Part shown: positions 1 through 10,456 of the stretch, one piece after another | Position numbering within the stretch: position 1 is the stretch's first letter | How the letters are laid out: every line of letters begins with the position of its first letter | Assembly (NCBI GenBank): GCA_001574975.1 | Contig: KQ965732.1 | Coordinates: forward strand, 868,524 to 932,523 | Length of the DNA: 64,000 nucleotides | Direction of reading: 5' to 3' | DNA from: Gonapodya prolifera JEL478 | Taxonomy: Eukaryota; Monoblepharomycota; Monoblepharidomycetes; Monoblepharidales; Gonapodyaceae | Notes under the pieces: generated by a model | Databases searched by the model: none | What the model was told of the DNA's origin: nothing | The model's input: only the letters and a program-made list of their open reading frames with translations | Program-made: the position numbers and the translations under genes

Positions 1-69
1 AGACCGCCGTAATGTCAACATTGTCTTTCCGGTGCAAATGGACACTTCACACAGGAGCGATAATTTGAA

Positions 70-468
70 TCACTGTCCAGTGACCACCCGCTCCTCCTGT
101 GAAGGCCGCGATAAGTCTTCCAGATTCAGCAGCTTCTTCCCAGGATACCAGGAATGTCCATCGCTCGGCACACCTCCGATACTTTCGACACTGGGATTCC
201 GCAGCATCTCCAAACGCTTTTTCCCTTGTCGCAACATGACTTCGATTGCCACGACATCTCTCGGCGATGTGGTTGATGCAGGCGGTGCGCGAAAGAGCGA
301 GCTGACGTGCGCGAAGAATTGGGGTCTGGCTGGTTCTGGTTTGGATCGGACCATGCGGAGGAAGGAGCGATACAGCGAGATGACCTCGCGCTGGAGTCCG
401 GTGTGGACGGACCGGGGTGAGCGCGACGCCCGCGCAATTCGAGAGCCAGTGCGAGTGGTTGCAGACAT
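70..468 (-). CDS. SDHAF1: SDHAF1-like LYR-motif protein (succinate dehydrogenase assembly factor)
   Basis: A single-exon 132-residue protein. A basic, Ser/Arg-rich N-terminus of about 24 residues looks like a mitochondrial presequence. It is followed by LQREVISLYRSFLR, which holds the Leu-Tyr-Arg signature, and then by a helix with IEVMLRQGKKRLEML. This two-helix spacing is that of the SDHAF1/Sdh6 group of the LYR family. Members act in the mitochondrial matrix as adaptors that help insert iron-sulphur clusters into the SdhB subunit of complex II. The protein is slightly longer than the roughly 80-115 residues usual for the family because of a C-terminal tail. The start is the first ATG before the presequence. 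Longer antisense and shifted frames over the same bases show no family motif. Another LYR protein is possible, but the downstream RQG-RRL-type helix favours SDHAF1. Confidence 0.8.
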   Translation of the reverse strand: MSATTRTGSRIARASRSPRSVHTGLQREVISLYRSFLRMVRSKPEPARPQFFAHVSSLFRAPPASTTSPRDVVAIEVMLRQGKKRLEMLRNPSVESIGGVPSDGHSWYPGKKLLNLEDLSRPSQEERVVTGQ

Positions 469-1249
469 GCTGTGTGCGATCTGACTTCAAAAGCACTCTT
501 GAAAGTTCTGCCGACATTGCGTTCTGCCGGGGAGGTCATGCAACATTCGCCCCTTGCTCCCAGTCAACGCAACCGCCCACCCGTTCAAAAGAGCTCCTGA
601 GCCGTCACTAAAATTCCTGGTGCTTATTATCAATGCGAAACTTGTCTGACTTGAAATCGAAATCTACGCACAGGAGAAGAATATTGGCTATTTCTTTTCT
701 CGCTAAAAAAATAAAAGAAAAGAGACAAGGAAAAAACAAATCAAATGAATGGGTGGTTGGGTGAAGGAAAAGTGATGCTGTGTTCCCACAAACTCCAAAA
801 AACATCACAATCCAACTAAGATGGATTACACCAACAGAGTTCAAAGTTCAACAGACGCTACTCTTACAGTCGGTTCTCCACCCCCAACATCAGCAACCCA
901 TGAGACTCCCTTGCCTCCAATTCTTGTGTCTAGCACGAGAGCGCGGTCATCACAAGGAATGAGACGTATGAGCACAATGGAAGCTGTTCTCAAGGAATGT
1001 CTTGAGTGGCCAACTGACAGGACCTTTGATCTATTGGGTTCCACGTCATCCCTTGCTCTGAGCTCTCATTTTGTCAAAGCCAAAATAGGACATGTGCTGC
1101 AAAGGGCATCAATTTGATCTTCAGGAACACCTGGTGCTGCCTCTGGAGTGTTTTCAGGATTGTTGTTCCCATTTGGACCTGGTGTGCCATGTTCCCAAAC
1201 ACTTGAAATGGGATTTGCTGGCGGTGAGGGAGAACCCAAAAGCAAGAGT
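469..1249. other. Intergenic stretch without a supported gene
   Basis: Upstream region of the SDHAF1-like gene, followed by AT-richer DNA leading into the H+-ATPase relic. The plus frame from the ATG at 821 reads an acceptable Ser/Thr-rich stretch of about 98 residues and could be the decayed N-terminus of the ATPase. I cannot recognise it, so it is not called. The 690-760 part is A-rich and simple. Confidence 0.5.
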
Positions 1250-2720
1250 GAAGAAGAGGAAAATGACAAGCACTGGAGAAAGAGTTTGAGTGGGAAGAGG
1301 CGCTTGAAGCCCAAATTCAAACAGAGGATCATGAGCAAGACAATGCTGGAGGTTACAATGTGCCCAAAAATCTTGTCCATACTGATTCTTGAAATTGTTT
1401 AAGTGAAGAGGAGGTCCAGAAGTGAATGAGAAAATGGGGAAGGAATGAACTTCCCAAAGAAAGGACAAACCACCTGAAGTTCATTGGATACTTCACAGGA
1501 CTAATTGAGATTTTGATCATAATTGCTGGTAAGATGATCTCCCCCTGCATAATTACACTTGCATATCTGACATGGCATCACCAGGTTGCATTGCAACTGG
1601 TTTGCAGCATTGGATTGACCTTGGTGTTATTGCTGGGCTTCTTGTCCCCAATGCAACTGTTGGATTTGTTCAGAAGTATCAGGTGGGGAATGTAGACAAT
1701 TGTCTCAAGTCTGCTTGGCTCTGAAAGCTGTGGTTGTGCAAGGAGGTCATTGCAAAGAAACCAAAGCAAAGCTCTTGGTACCAGGTGAGTTTCTGCAACA
1801 GATATCCCCATCTGTATGGAGAACTGAATCATAACTTTTAAAAGGTGATGTAACAGTGCTGACTGAAGGTGATGTTGTCTCAGTGGACACAAGAATACTT
1901 GGAGAAGGTGCCTTCATGCAACTGGATCAGTATCACACTGACATCCACTAACATGGAATATATAGAGTAGTATGAGTGTTGGATATTAGCTGCTGTGCCA
2001 CTACTGTGGCCGCGTGTTTAGATGTGCACACCTGCAGGACATGCCTTAAGTTTGGCATCATGTTCCTGCAGGTGAGTTCCATGCACATTACAACTTGTTA
2101 TGTATATTTGATCACACATACACGTTCCTGCAGATTACAGGCTTGTGTAGCTCACCTAGGTTGTGTAGCAATCAGTCAGCAATAACTTGTGAATCACTTG
2201 CAGTGACAAAACAATTCAACAATGTGTTGTACTCCAGTAGGTGTTGAAACCAATGATTCTAAAAATCAAGTCCTGTAGTCATCCCACAATCTTGTGACAC
2301 TCCTCTCAGGCTCAGCGGTCAAGCAAGGCTCTGGTCTTGGTGTGGTTATTACCACAGGACTGAATACATTTGTCAGACAAGCAGCAGTTCTTGTGTCACA
2401 ATGTAAGTGTTAATTTTCAATTTTGAGAGACAAGGCAATCACCAACTGAGCGCATCCCCATCCCCTGTGAGCCCATGGCATGGGACATTTTCAAAAGGTC
2501 TTGAACCAATTGCATATACGCTCATGTTCATTGACCTTATCTGTGTTGTTGTAGTGTGTATGAACAAGCAGACCAGTAAAACCAGTGTTGCACATGCTTT
2601 GCCATAACAACCTTCTCTCTGAATGTTCAGGTGTCCATTGCCACACTGTACCAAGCACAGTTTATTTTGGAATTGCTTTTATTCGTAATGATTCTCACAG
2701 TTGATGTGGTCCCAAGTAAG
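1250..2720 (+). pseudogene. Decayed plasma-membrane H+-ATPase (P-type IIIA, PMA1-like)
   Basis: Short pieces in different plus-strand frames line up in order with a fungal proton pump. First come LSEEEV and a GRNELPKE piece with LKFIGYFTG, the conserved N-terminal cytosolic/TM1 junction. Next is a D-L-G-V-I-A-G-L-L-V-P-N-A-T-V-G-F-V-Q segment (TM2). Then follow LVPGDV, the actuator-domain motif EGAFMQLDQ, a piece ending GVVITTGLNTFV, and GHFQKVL-like and hydrophobic TM3/TM4 remnants near 2500-2710. In-frame stops and frame changes separate them. The DKTGT phosphorylation site and everything beyond are absent, so it cannot encode a pump. Intron-like sequence is still present inside the LVPGDV codons (about 1782-1844), so this is a decayed genomic copy and not a retrocopy. 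It is interrupted after the LDQ motif by one arm of an inverted repeat. The stretch is almost free of CpG dinucleotides, unlike its neighbours. Confidence 0.8.
1932..2171 (+). repeat. Left copy of a ~240 bp inverted repeat
   Basis: From TCACACTGACATCCACTAAC to the CTCACCTAGGTTGTGTAGCA end, this stretch matches the reverse complement of 4378-4632 at roughly 85-90% by eye. It lies inside the H+-ATPase relic, between the actuator-domain motif and the next ATPase fragment, so it is probably an insertion. Within it GTGAGT...CTGCAG forms an intron-like module flanked on both sides by GTTCCTGCAG. No protein family is recognisable in any frame. Confidence 0.85.
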
Positions 2721-2794
2721 TTCAGAAATTGATGTGTTGGTCAACCAGCTCCATGATATAGCTTGAGTATGTGAATTTGGTTGATTCCATTTGG

Positions 2795-4375
2795 AAACAT
2801 CTTGTGACAGCAGAGGCTGCTAATATATGAGCTGATATGAGTTGCACACAAAGTCGTGAATAACTCAATGAGGAGTAGTCCAATTCAAACAAAACTTTTA
2901 AGTTGCAATATTGAATTAATTTAGCGTCGAAAAAGGCTGAAAACAATGCGTTATTGCACTTTGATCTGTGTCATCACTCCCGAGATTGAAACCTTGTCAA
3001 TCAAGATTGCAGTTCACTGAACGTTTGTTATGCAACAACAGTTTGCGTCCCTAATAGATGTAGTATTGAAGTATGTGTGCGCAAAATTAGAATCCCAGTA
3101 TAGCATCTGCGTTTTGCAATCAGTTGAATACTGAGAGTACCAATTTTGCTGAAGTTGCGTAAGTAACTCCACAAGAAGCAGTCCAACTCAAGCGAAACTT
3201 TGAGGATGCAACATCAATAATAATGTGCAAAGACTGACGTTGCTGAAGCCGCGATACTACACTTTGTTCTGCATTGTCGGCCCCATGAATTACATTACGC
3301 CAGCAAAGATATCTGCTCACTCAGTGGTTGAAATTTAACAATAGTAAGCGGCCCTAAAAGATATAATAATGGAGTATGCGTCGGCAAAAATTCACATCTC
3401 TGAATAGCTTCTGAGCCTTGCAGTGAGCTAAAACAAGAAGATGCTGCTGCAGTCATGTACTGATGGAAATTGCACACAAAGCTGTGAATAACTCTACGAG
3501 GAGTAGTCCAATTCAAATGAAACTTTAAGGGTGCAATATCACATATATTGAGCGTAGAATATCGCTGAGAACGCTTTGTTGTTACGTTTTGGTCTGTGTC
3601 CCCGCTCCCGAGGTTGAAACCTTGTCAATCAAGATAGCGGCTCACTGAGCAATTCAAATGTAACAACAATGTGCGTCTCTGATAGATATAGTAATGAAGT
3701 ATTCGTGCGCAATAATTTGGATACCAGAATAGCATCTGCGTCTTGCAATAAGCTGAATACTGGGAGTACCAATTTTGCTGAAATTGTGTGAATAACTCCA
3801 CGAGAAGCAGTTCAAATCAAGCGAAATTTCAAGGATGCAACATCAATTATAATGTGCAAAGAGCAACATTGCTTAAACCGCGATATTGCGCTTCGTTCTG
3901 CGTCGTCGACCCCATGACTAAAATTACGCTGGCAATGATGTCTGCTCACTCAGTGTTTGAAATTCATCAAAAGCATGCGGTCGTGATAGACATTGCATGA
4001 AAGTATGTGTCTGCTGAAGATCTCATCTCTGCCTAGCTTCTGCGTCTTGCAATCAGTTGAATACTGAGAACAAAAATCTGCTGACACTTCTGTGAATAAC
4101 TTGACGAGTAGTAGTCCAATCAAAGCGAAAGTTTGAGGGTGCATTAGAAATTGTAATATGCAACGAGTGGTTGTGCTTGAATTGCGATATGTGGATTTGT
4201 TCTGCGTCGCCGATCCCGTTTTCGAAATTACGCCAGGAGAGATTGCTGCTCACTGAGTGATTCAATTCAGAGAGCAACACGTTGCCTCAATAGATATTGT
4301 AATTGGGCGCGTGCCTGCTAAATATCACGTCCCTGTCTAGCTTCTGAACCTTGCAGTCAGCTAAAAACAGGGAAG
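2795..4375 (+). repeat. Satellite array: five ~305 bp monomers with ABAB higher-order order
   Basis: The landmark GTGAATAACTC...AGTAGTCCAATTCAA or a variant recurs at about 2853, 3157, 3481, 3786 and 4090, with spacings of 304, 324, 305 and 304 bp. Copies 1 and 3 share private variants (for example GAAACCTTGTCAATCAAGAT). Copies 2 and 4 share others (CCCCATGA...ATTACGC and CTGCTCACTCAGTG). The homologous distance 1 to 3 is 628 bp and 2 to 4 is 629 bp, so the array is an A-B-A-B-(B-like) higher-order repeat. It ends partway through a monomer directly against the right inverted-repeat arm. Frames here are closed and no coding potential is seen. Confidence 0.85.
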
Positions 4376-4377
4376 GA

Positions 4378-4632
4378 AGTTTGGCATAATGCTACACAAC
4401 CTAGGTGAGCTGCATGAGCCTGTAAACTGCAGGAACATGTATATATGATCAGATGTACATAGCAAGACGTGATGTGCATAGAACTCACCTGCAGGAACGT
4501 GATGCCAAACTTAGGGAACGTCCTGCAGGTGTGCACATCTAAACCCGCGGCCACAGTAGTGGCACAGCAGCTAATACCCAACACTCATACTACACTATAT
4601 ACTCCACGTTAGTGGATGTCAGTGTGACAGGA
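4378..4632 (-). repeat. Right copy of the ~240 bp inverted repeat
   Basis: Reverse-complement partner of 1932-2171. It keeps the same order of landmarks: TGTCACACTGACATCCACT, GTGTTGG, GTGCACACCTGCAGGA, GTTCCTGCAG followed by GTGAGT, then a second GTTCCTGCAG and CACCTAGGTTGTGTAGCA. It starts only a few bases after the satellite ends. It retains a little more CpG than the left copy (for example CCCGCGG, where the left copy reads CCGCGT). Confidence 0.85.
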
Positions 4633-6582
4633 AAGGTCAGACCCATGCAGGCAGACAGCAACTTTATTTTATTGGGACAGGCCCAGTAGATACACTCAAC
4701 ACCGTTTCCATGGTGTATGTGATTGAATTGTAGTCCAAGTGAGGTCCATCACGCAATTTTGTGCTGGTGAAGGTGTCTCAACCAGTTCAGTGTCACAGTA
4801 CATCACAGCCACTCCTGCTTTGCCGAATAGGCCTGTGGGAGAGGTGTAACACAAGCACGTTGGCATGTATGATCAAGATCTGTGAGGGCTGAGGGCTATC
4901 CAGTTGAACTGAGATCGTGAAGGTCTTGTTAAGCCCCTTCGAGAAAGGACCTAGTTGAGACATTCTCTTCTGTGCTTGTGGCATGGCATGCTTCAAACCC
5001 ATTTTTGCATTAGGGAAAATATTCTGGCCTGACTGGAAGGCATTCTAGCCTGCTTTTTGCAACTTGTTGCAGACGTGCGTCAGGGACCCGCAAGAGCCCA
5101 CATGGCAACACTTGTTTTGCCAGACGGACCAAGGCAGACTGTGTGATGCATGCGCAGTTGTAGGAATGTGGGGAAAATGAAGCTGGTGAAGTCCGTCTGG
5201 CAAATTTGTGGCAATCAGGGCCAACGTTTTTGGAAGTCGATGCACTCCAGTGTGACGGTACTGTCACAGTAGATCGTGGGTCAGTGGTAGAATAGGGTAG
5301 AGTGAGATGTATTGGAGTGTTGGTTAGTTAATTCTACTACCCCGTAGCTGTGGCTTATATAGTGTGTGCGCCAGTGTTGGCGTCGTGCCTCAGGGTAACG
5401 CCCAACGCCCATCCAGCGCCGAGCCCCTGTTGGGCGCCACGTCTTGGCGGCCCAAAGCGGCGTACCGATGCCCTCGCGGTAGTGTTAGTTCCGCGACACC
5501 GGGTCCTGCTGAGTCGTTGGATTTTGCACTTGTGGCACCGCACACCCTTTGCACACTTACATGATGGCTATGCTATGGATGGTAGGATGGACAAGTATTT
5601 TTCTTTCATTTGCAAGCCACCTGGCGGGGGCCGAAAACACCACAGCAAGAGTGCCATGCAGCAATGCTATTTTTGCTGGATGGACCAAGCGGGAAGGCGA
5701 AACACAATGTAGGTAGTATGTTTGGCTGAAGAATGTGTGAGGTGAGGTCCGTCCTGCGATTCTGGGACTGGGGAAGTGGCGACGGGGCAGGAACGGGGCA
5801 GGAACGTGTCAAGCCAAGGCTGTGTATTGCGCACCGGAGTCACAGCAGGCGTCTCAAATGTGATAAAAAAGATATAATTCTTTGAATGGAAGCGTGATTC
5901 TGGTCTGAGACACGTGGCGGAATGGTGAGGAGGTGGGACAAGATCACTGCTGAGACTTACATGCGACCATGGCTGTTTTACCAAATGGACCCGCAAGGCA
6001 CGCCCAGTGTAGTTTTGATGGTTTTGGGAGTGGGTGTGTGGTAGCTGGAGGTCCGTCCGGTGATTATGGGGTCAATCCGGCTCTGAAGGGGGTGATGGAA
6101 GGTGAGGAGTATTGCAGATTGTTGTGCTGTTGTATCGCCTCTCAATAGATTTTGACTGTTTACATTGAGAGGAGTGTCATTGATGCTGGCATAATAAGTA
6201 CATGAAAGTATGCACAGAACTCAGGTGGTCATATGTCAATGTTCACTTTTTTTCCTGTGGTGATCGACCTCAAAACACTGTACCATACAAAAGCATCAAG
6301 CCAACAATACAAACAAATCCCCTTGAGTGTAGGAGAGAATAAGAAATGCGCAAAGGGAGTGGACACAGTTCTCTGTTTGAATTGTAGCCGGTCCACACCC
6401 GTCAATATGATTCTGTCCAAGAACAAAGACAAAAGAAAAGGATAAACTACTAGCTTATCAAACTAGCTCTTTCTACGTGGGCAAATATGATTGGATGTCC
6501 GGCAGAATTTCAACTGTTTTCTACTGCGGTCCGATCATGACTCAGTCCTTTTTTCTTTCCCCGTCCCCTCCCCACGGCTGCG
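4633..6582. other. Gene-poor region with weak diverged short repeats
   Basis: No open frame here has a recognisable domain or convincing exon structure. A motif close to GTGARGTCCRTC recurs near 4740, 5193, 5741 and 6046 with loosely similar flanks, suggesting remnants of one dispersed element. GC rises between 5340 and 5560. The last 100 bases before 6583 are the presumed promoter of the JmjC gene. I see no RNA gene that meets a full structural test. Confidence 0.45.
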
Positions 6583-9011
6583 ATGCCTGTGCCCGAGAAG
6601 CGCGCGGCAGAGGAGCGCGGCGTCGTTGGTGCGCATACGGTGAAGACGAAGCGTGCAAGGACAGGAAAGGGTGGCACACCACGCACGTCAAGAAGCGCAG
6701 GGACACGACCGCCTGTTGCGCTGACACCCCACGCGCTGGCGATAAAACCGCTGGGTTCGCTCTTTCTGCTCCCTCCGCACCTGCGCGCGCAAGAGTCTCG
6801 CACACCCGGACTCGGCAGCATCGCGCGACTGGATGACCTCGCCATCGCAGACCTTCTGCTTCCCCTCCTGGACGTGCGCTCCCTGTGCACGCTGGCGAGA
6901 GCGAGCAGGGTCTGCTATGCCTTTGTAGCCATGGACGATCTGTGGCGCGCAAGGACCGTCGAAAGGTTTGGCGGCAGGTGGGCCTGGTGGGGCTCGTCGT
7001 GGAGGGACACGTATGCGCGCGCACATGTCGCAGAGAGGTTTCAAAGGGACGCGGAGTGGGCCAGCACGCAGCTCAAGAGACTCGAAAGTCGACCGGCAGA
7101 CACGACCGGTGCAGTCACCCGAGACCTCCCAACAGACGGCCTCCCCACCCCCCTCGCCGACCTCCTCTGCCCACTTTCCCAGCCCATCCCCCTCCCCCTC
7201 CTTTTCTCCGACCTCCTCTTCCATCCCCACATGTGCTCTTCACTCGACCTCGCCCTATTTGCCCGCCCGCCGACCCATCCGCTCCTCTCCGTACCTGCCA
7301 TCCCCGCATCGGAACTCTCCCCAGACACACTCCTCATCCGCGCCATTTTGCCCTGCACGCCCCTGCTGATTCGGGGCGCGTGTCGCGACTGGCCCGCGCG
7401 CGAGTCCTGGCGGTGGGACGACCCGGCGTGGCGCGACAAGTACGGCCGGGTTGCATTCAGGGCGGAAGGTGTCGATGTGGCCTTGAAGGAGTACCTGGCC
7501 TATGCGGATACAACGAGGGATGAGGCGCCGTTGTATATCTTTGACGCAGAGGTGGAGAAGAAGATGGTGCCAGATGTCAACGGTGGTGAGTATTTTGATC
7601 GGGGGGTGAGTGGGTGTGGGGGCGGGTCGTTGACAAAGACATGAAATGGAGTTGGCGGGAGGTCGTTGACCAAGACGAGCGATGGCAGTGCCATACGACT
7701 CGCAGAGGACATAGACAAACTTCGTGCCGTCCCACTCGGAGAGACTCCACCCTACACTCCTTTCCCTTCCAGGCCCGCCCCCCTACCACGCACCTCTCCC
7801 CCTCCCACCTGATGTCCTCTCGTTCCTCCCGCGCGAGCACCAGCCGGACCACACGTGGCTCGTGGCAGGCCCCGCGCGGTCCGGGTCCGGGTTCCATGTC
7901 GACCCGAATGCGAGCTGGGCGTGGAATGGCGTCGTGACGGGCAAGAAGAGGTGGTGGTTTTTGTGAGTTTGCTGGGGAAGGGGGGGGGTGAAAGAAGAGA
8001 GGAGGCCAGAGGTCGGAGTTGGGAGACGCGAGCCCAGCGAGCCCGAGGCCTAAGCGCCGCTAGGCGCTGACCGAGGCTGTCGGGGTAGGGTGGGAATTGT
8101 GGTGTGGTGTGGGACATGGACCTCGTCAAGAGGAGATGGACGAGGGTTGGACGCATTGCGAAACGAAAGGGCGTCCTCCCCAAAAGTACTTGGCACCGTT
8201 TTTGCATACTCTGCACGTCCCCCATTCTAACCGGCCCGATTTTCCCACCAGCCCTCCGCACGCGACCCCTCCCGGCGTGTACCCAAGCCCTACGGGCTCC
8301 GACGTGACATCGCCCGTCTCGCTCGCCGAATGGATCATCAACTTCCTCGACGAGGCCCGGGACGGGGTCGACACAGCGACGGACCCGTCCTCCAGCAGCT
8401 CCCGCGTGCGCGTCATGGAGTGCATCCAAGAAGAAGGCGACGTCGTGCTCGTCCCGCGCGGGTGGTGGCACGCCGTGCTCAACGTCGAGCCCGCCGTCGC
8501 CGTCACGCATAATTTCGTGCCCGCCGTCGATACTGAAGTTGCCGCTTTGGTCAGGTTCCTGAGGGATAGGGCGGAGCAGGTGTCTGGGTACCGCGGGGGT
8601 GGGGGGGTGGGGATGGGGGTGATGGGTGGTGGTGGAATGGGTGGAATGGGTGGAATGGTCGTGGGTGCGTTCGGGAGGACTTCAGGGGACGCAGGCGATG
8701 AGTGCCGTGTGCGGCACGGGCTGGAGCTGTACGAGATGGTGCGGCAGGTGGTGGCGGAACGGTGGCCCGGCGTGCTCGCGGAGGTTGATCGGGACTTTGA
8801 AGGTGCGGTGCGGGGTGAGGCAGGGGGTGGTGCTTGTAGCGGTGGGGATGGAGACAACGATGGCGACGCGGAGGCCGACGGGAAGAGTATGGGAGTGTGG
8901 GGGGCGCTGAGGGGGGATGCTGGCGGTGGTGGGTTTTCGTTTGGTTTTCGGTTTGGGTTTGGGGTCGGTGGTGGGGATGTGGATGAGGAGGGCGGCGAGA
9001 GCGACGTGTAG
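6583..9011 (+). CDS. F-box/JmjC-domain oxygenase, JMJD6-like
   Basis: Three exons (6583-7585, 7773-7962, 8252-9011) join in frame to 650 residues. After a basic Ser/Thr-rich N-terminus, an F-box-like segment (LDDLAIADLLLPLLDVRSL, with a following Trp-rich helix) lies near residues 85-150. The JmjC domain begins around residue 265. It contains GFHVDP, whose His and Asp should bind Fe(II), then WNGVVTGKKRW, FPPHATPPGV across the second junction, and the distal iron ligand His in GWWHAVLN. These match JMJD6-type 2-oxoglutarate oxygenases (lysyl hydroxylase/arginine demethylase group). The F-box suggests recruitment to an SCF ubiquitin ligase; substrates cannot be read from the sequence. The tail is Gly-rich with GGMGGM repeats and an acidic end. 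An open antisense frame over exon 3 is a GC-rich shadow. Confidence 0.85.
8024..8083 (-). repeat. Intronic hairpin repeat, copy 1
   Basis: Lies inside the second intron of the F-box/JmjC gene. Read on the minus strand it carries GCCTCGGTCAGCGC and then GCGCTTAGGCCTCG, forming an imperfect hairpin. The same two blocks in the same order occur at 50663-50725 in an intron of the methyltransferase gene. No coding role is likely. Confidence 0.6.
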
Positions 9012-9242
9012 GACGTGCAGGGGTGAGGGGGGGATGAAATGGAACGTGTATATATGTGTACACGAGGATTGTTTTTTCGCAGTGTGATAAGTGCGAAAAA
9101 TTCAAATATGCAACGAGGCCACCCGACACTTGTCAGCACCACGTCTTATTCCGCCCAATCGCCGACCGGGTTTTTCCAATGATTTACCCGTTTATCCGCC
9201 CTTGACCACCTCCACCAAAAAGCTCCCGCTGCAACTCTCGCA

Positions 9243-10219
9243 ATGGCCTCCAGGTGAGCGCAATCATTGCAAGTCACTTGGAATTGTGCACCGACGAGGC
9301 ATCTCCCAGCATCGCGACGGAAACCAAGACAACCGTCCACTCAGACCTGACAGATGACCAGCTGCGGTACCTGGGTTACGTAGGACGGCTGGGGAGGCTC
9401 ATCAGGTCGTCGACGCGGTACCTTGGTGAGCGCTCGCTTGATGCATCGACCGTGGGACTTCGATGGCTGGATATATGGACGTTTCATATAAAGCGTACAC
9501 GTCGGACGTGGGAGAGGCGTTTCGCCCCGTCGTCCACCCGTCCATTGTGAAAGCGGCATACGGTGTGTCGTGGGCGTACGTGGTGAGTAGTTCTCGGGCA
9601 GATTTATTTGTGTTGCGAGCACGTTGTGAATCTACCTGCTTTTCTTCACATCAGATCGTCGACGTGTCCTCAACGGGATACCTGGAGCGCCGGAAACCCG
9701 GCGCCACGAACCGTGACGTGGGTGAAGTTGTGGTGAAGAGGGCCGTGTTTCAAAGTCTGGCCAGTATGGCGCTGTGAGTCGTTGCTTGGGCGGACCATAC
9801 ACTAGTCAAACCTTGACGAACCCACACCTGCTTCGATGAAAAGGCCCGCGTTCACAATACACCAAACGGTGCACCTCGCGAGTAGCCTGTTGAAGCGGAC
9901 TACGCGCAATGTTATGCTTCGCCGATGGGGTGAGTTTATTTTCCAGACTGTGTCTCACCTTCCTGGTCAGATACCTCGAACCAAACCGCCAGGTCCAACT
10001 ATAGCGGGATTGGCAGTTGTACCCGCATTGCCATTTATCTTCGACCACCCCGTAGAGTGGGCCGTGGAGAAGGCGTTCACTTATATTGGGTGAGTCAAAA
10101 CGACACTTCAATTTCTCTCCGACCGTATGGATAAAACCTATCCCCTTAAAAGCTTTGGTGAGAGAGAACACCAGCACAGTCCGGAATCGACTGACGCCGA
10201 GGCCAAAAAGGAAGTCTGA
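9243..10219 (+). CDS. MTP18/MTFP1-like mitochondrial inner-membrane protein
   Basis: Seven exons fit in frame: 9243-9253, 9310-9425, 9494-9582, 9655-9773, 9844-9929, 9993-10089 and 10153-10219. Introns are 56-72 nt. The start uses a tiny 11-nt first exon (Met-Ala-Ser). The protein reads LRYLGYVGRLGRLIRSSTRY, then YTSDVGEAFRP, VSWAYVV, a SLASMALPAFTIHQTVH helix, LLKRTTRN and GPTIAGLAVVPALPFIFDHP, and ends in a short acidic/basic tail. This order is that of MTP18 (mitochondrial fission process protein 1), a small inner-membrane protein with about three membrane segments. In animals it promotes mitochondrial fission. Conservation is clear across the whole length and the size (about 190 residues) is usual. 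Its role in this organism is inferred from the family. Confidence 0.85.
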
Positions 10220-10456
10220 CGCCCCGACGATATCGTTCCTATTTTCGAGATCTTGATTATGAGATTGTGTCGCCTCAATGTATTTTATGCAATAACGTTA
10301 GACTGCGTTTCGTTGGCAAGGTACAGATGCTACCTCGGGCTTACGAATGTACCTTGGGGTTTGGTGATCAAGTTAAAACCCGCTTTATCCGCTTTTAAAA
10401 GGTTCACCGCACACCCAGGTTCTCGCATCCATACTGCACTTCAACGCAAATCAAAC

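Noticed and set aside
2795-4375. Evenly spaced repeats as a possible CRISPR array
   Set aside because: The repeating unit is a 305 bp satellite monomer without unique spacers, and the genome is eukaryotic.
5272-5345. tRNA-like A-box (GTGGGTCAGTGGTAGAAT), resembling tRNA-Gly or a tRNA-derived SINE
   Set aside because: No B-box, anticodon arm or acceptor stem pairing follows at the right distance; only the first box matches.
6477-6836. 119-residue plus frame starting upstream of the JmjC gene
   Set aside because: Overlaps the JmjC start in another frame, with no domain; the 6583 ATG leads directly to the F-box.
8126-9142. 338-residue minus-strand open frame
   Set aside because: Antisense shadow of the GC-rich third exon of the JmjC gene; composition is Pro/Ser/Thr simple sequence without a domain.
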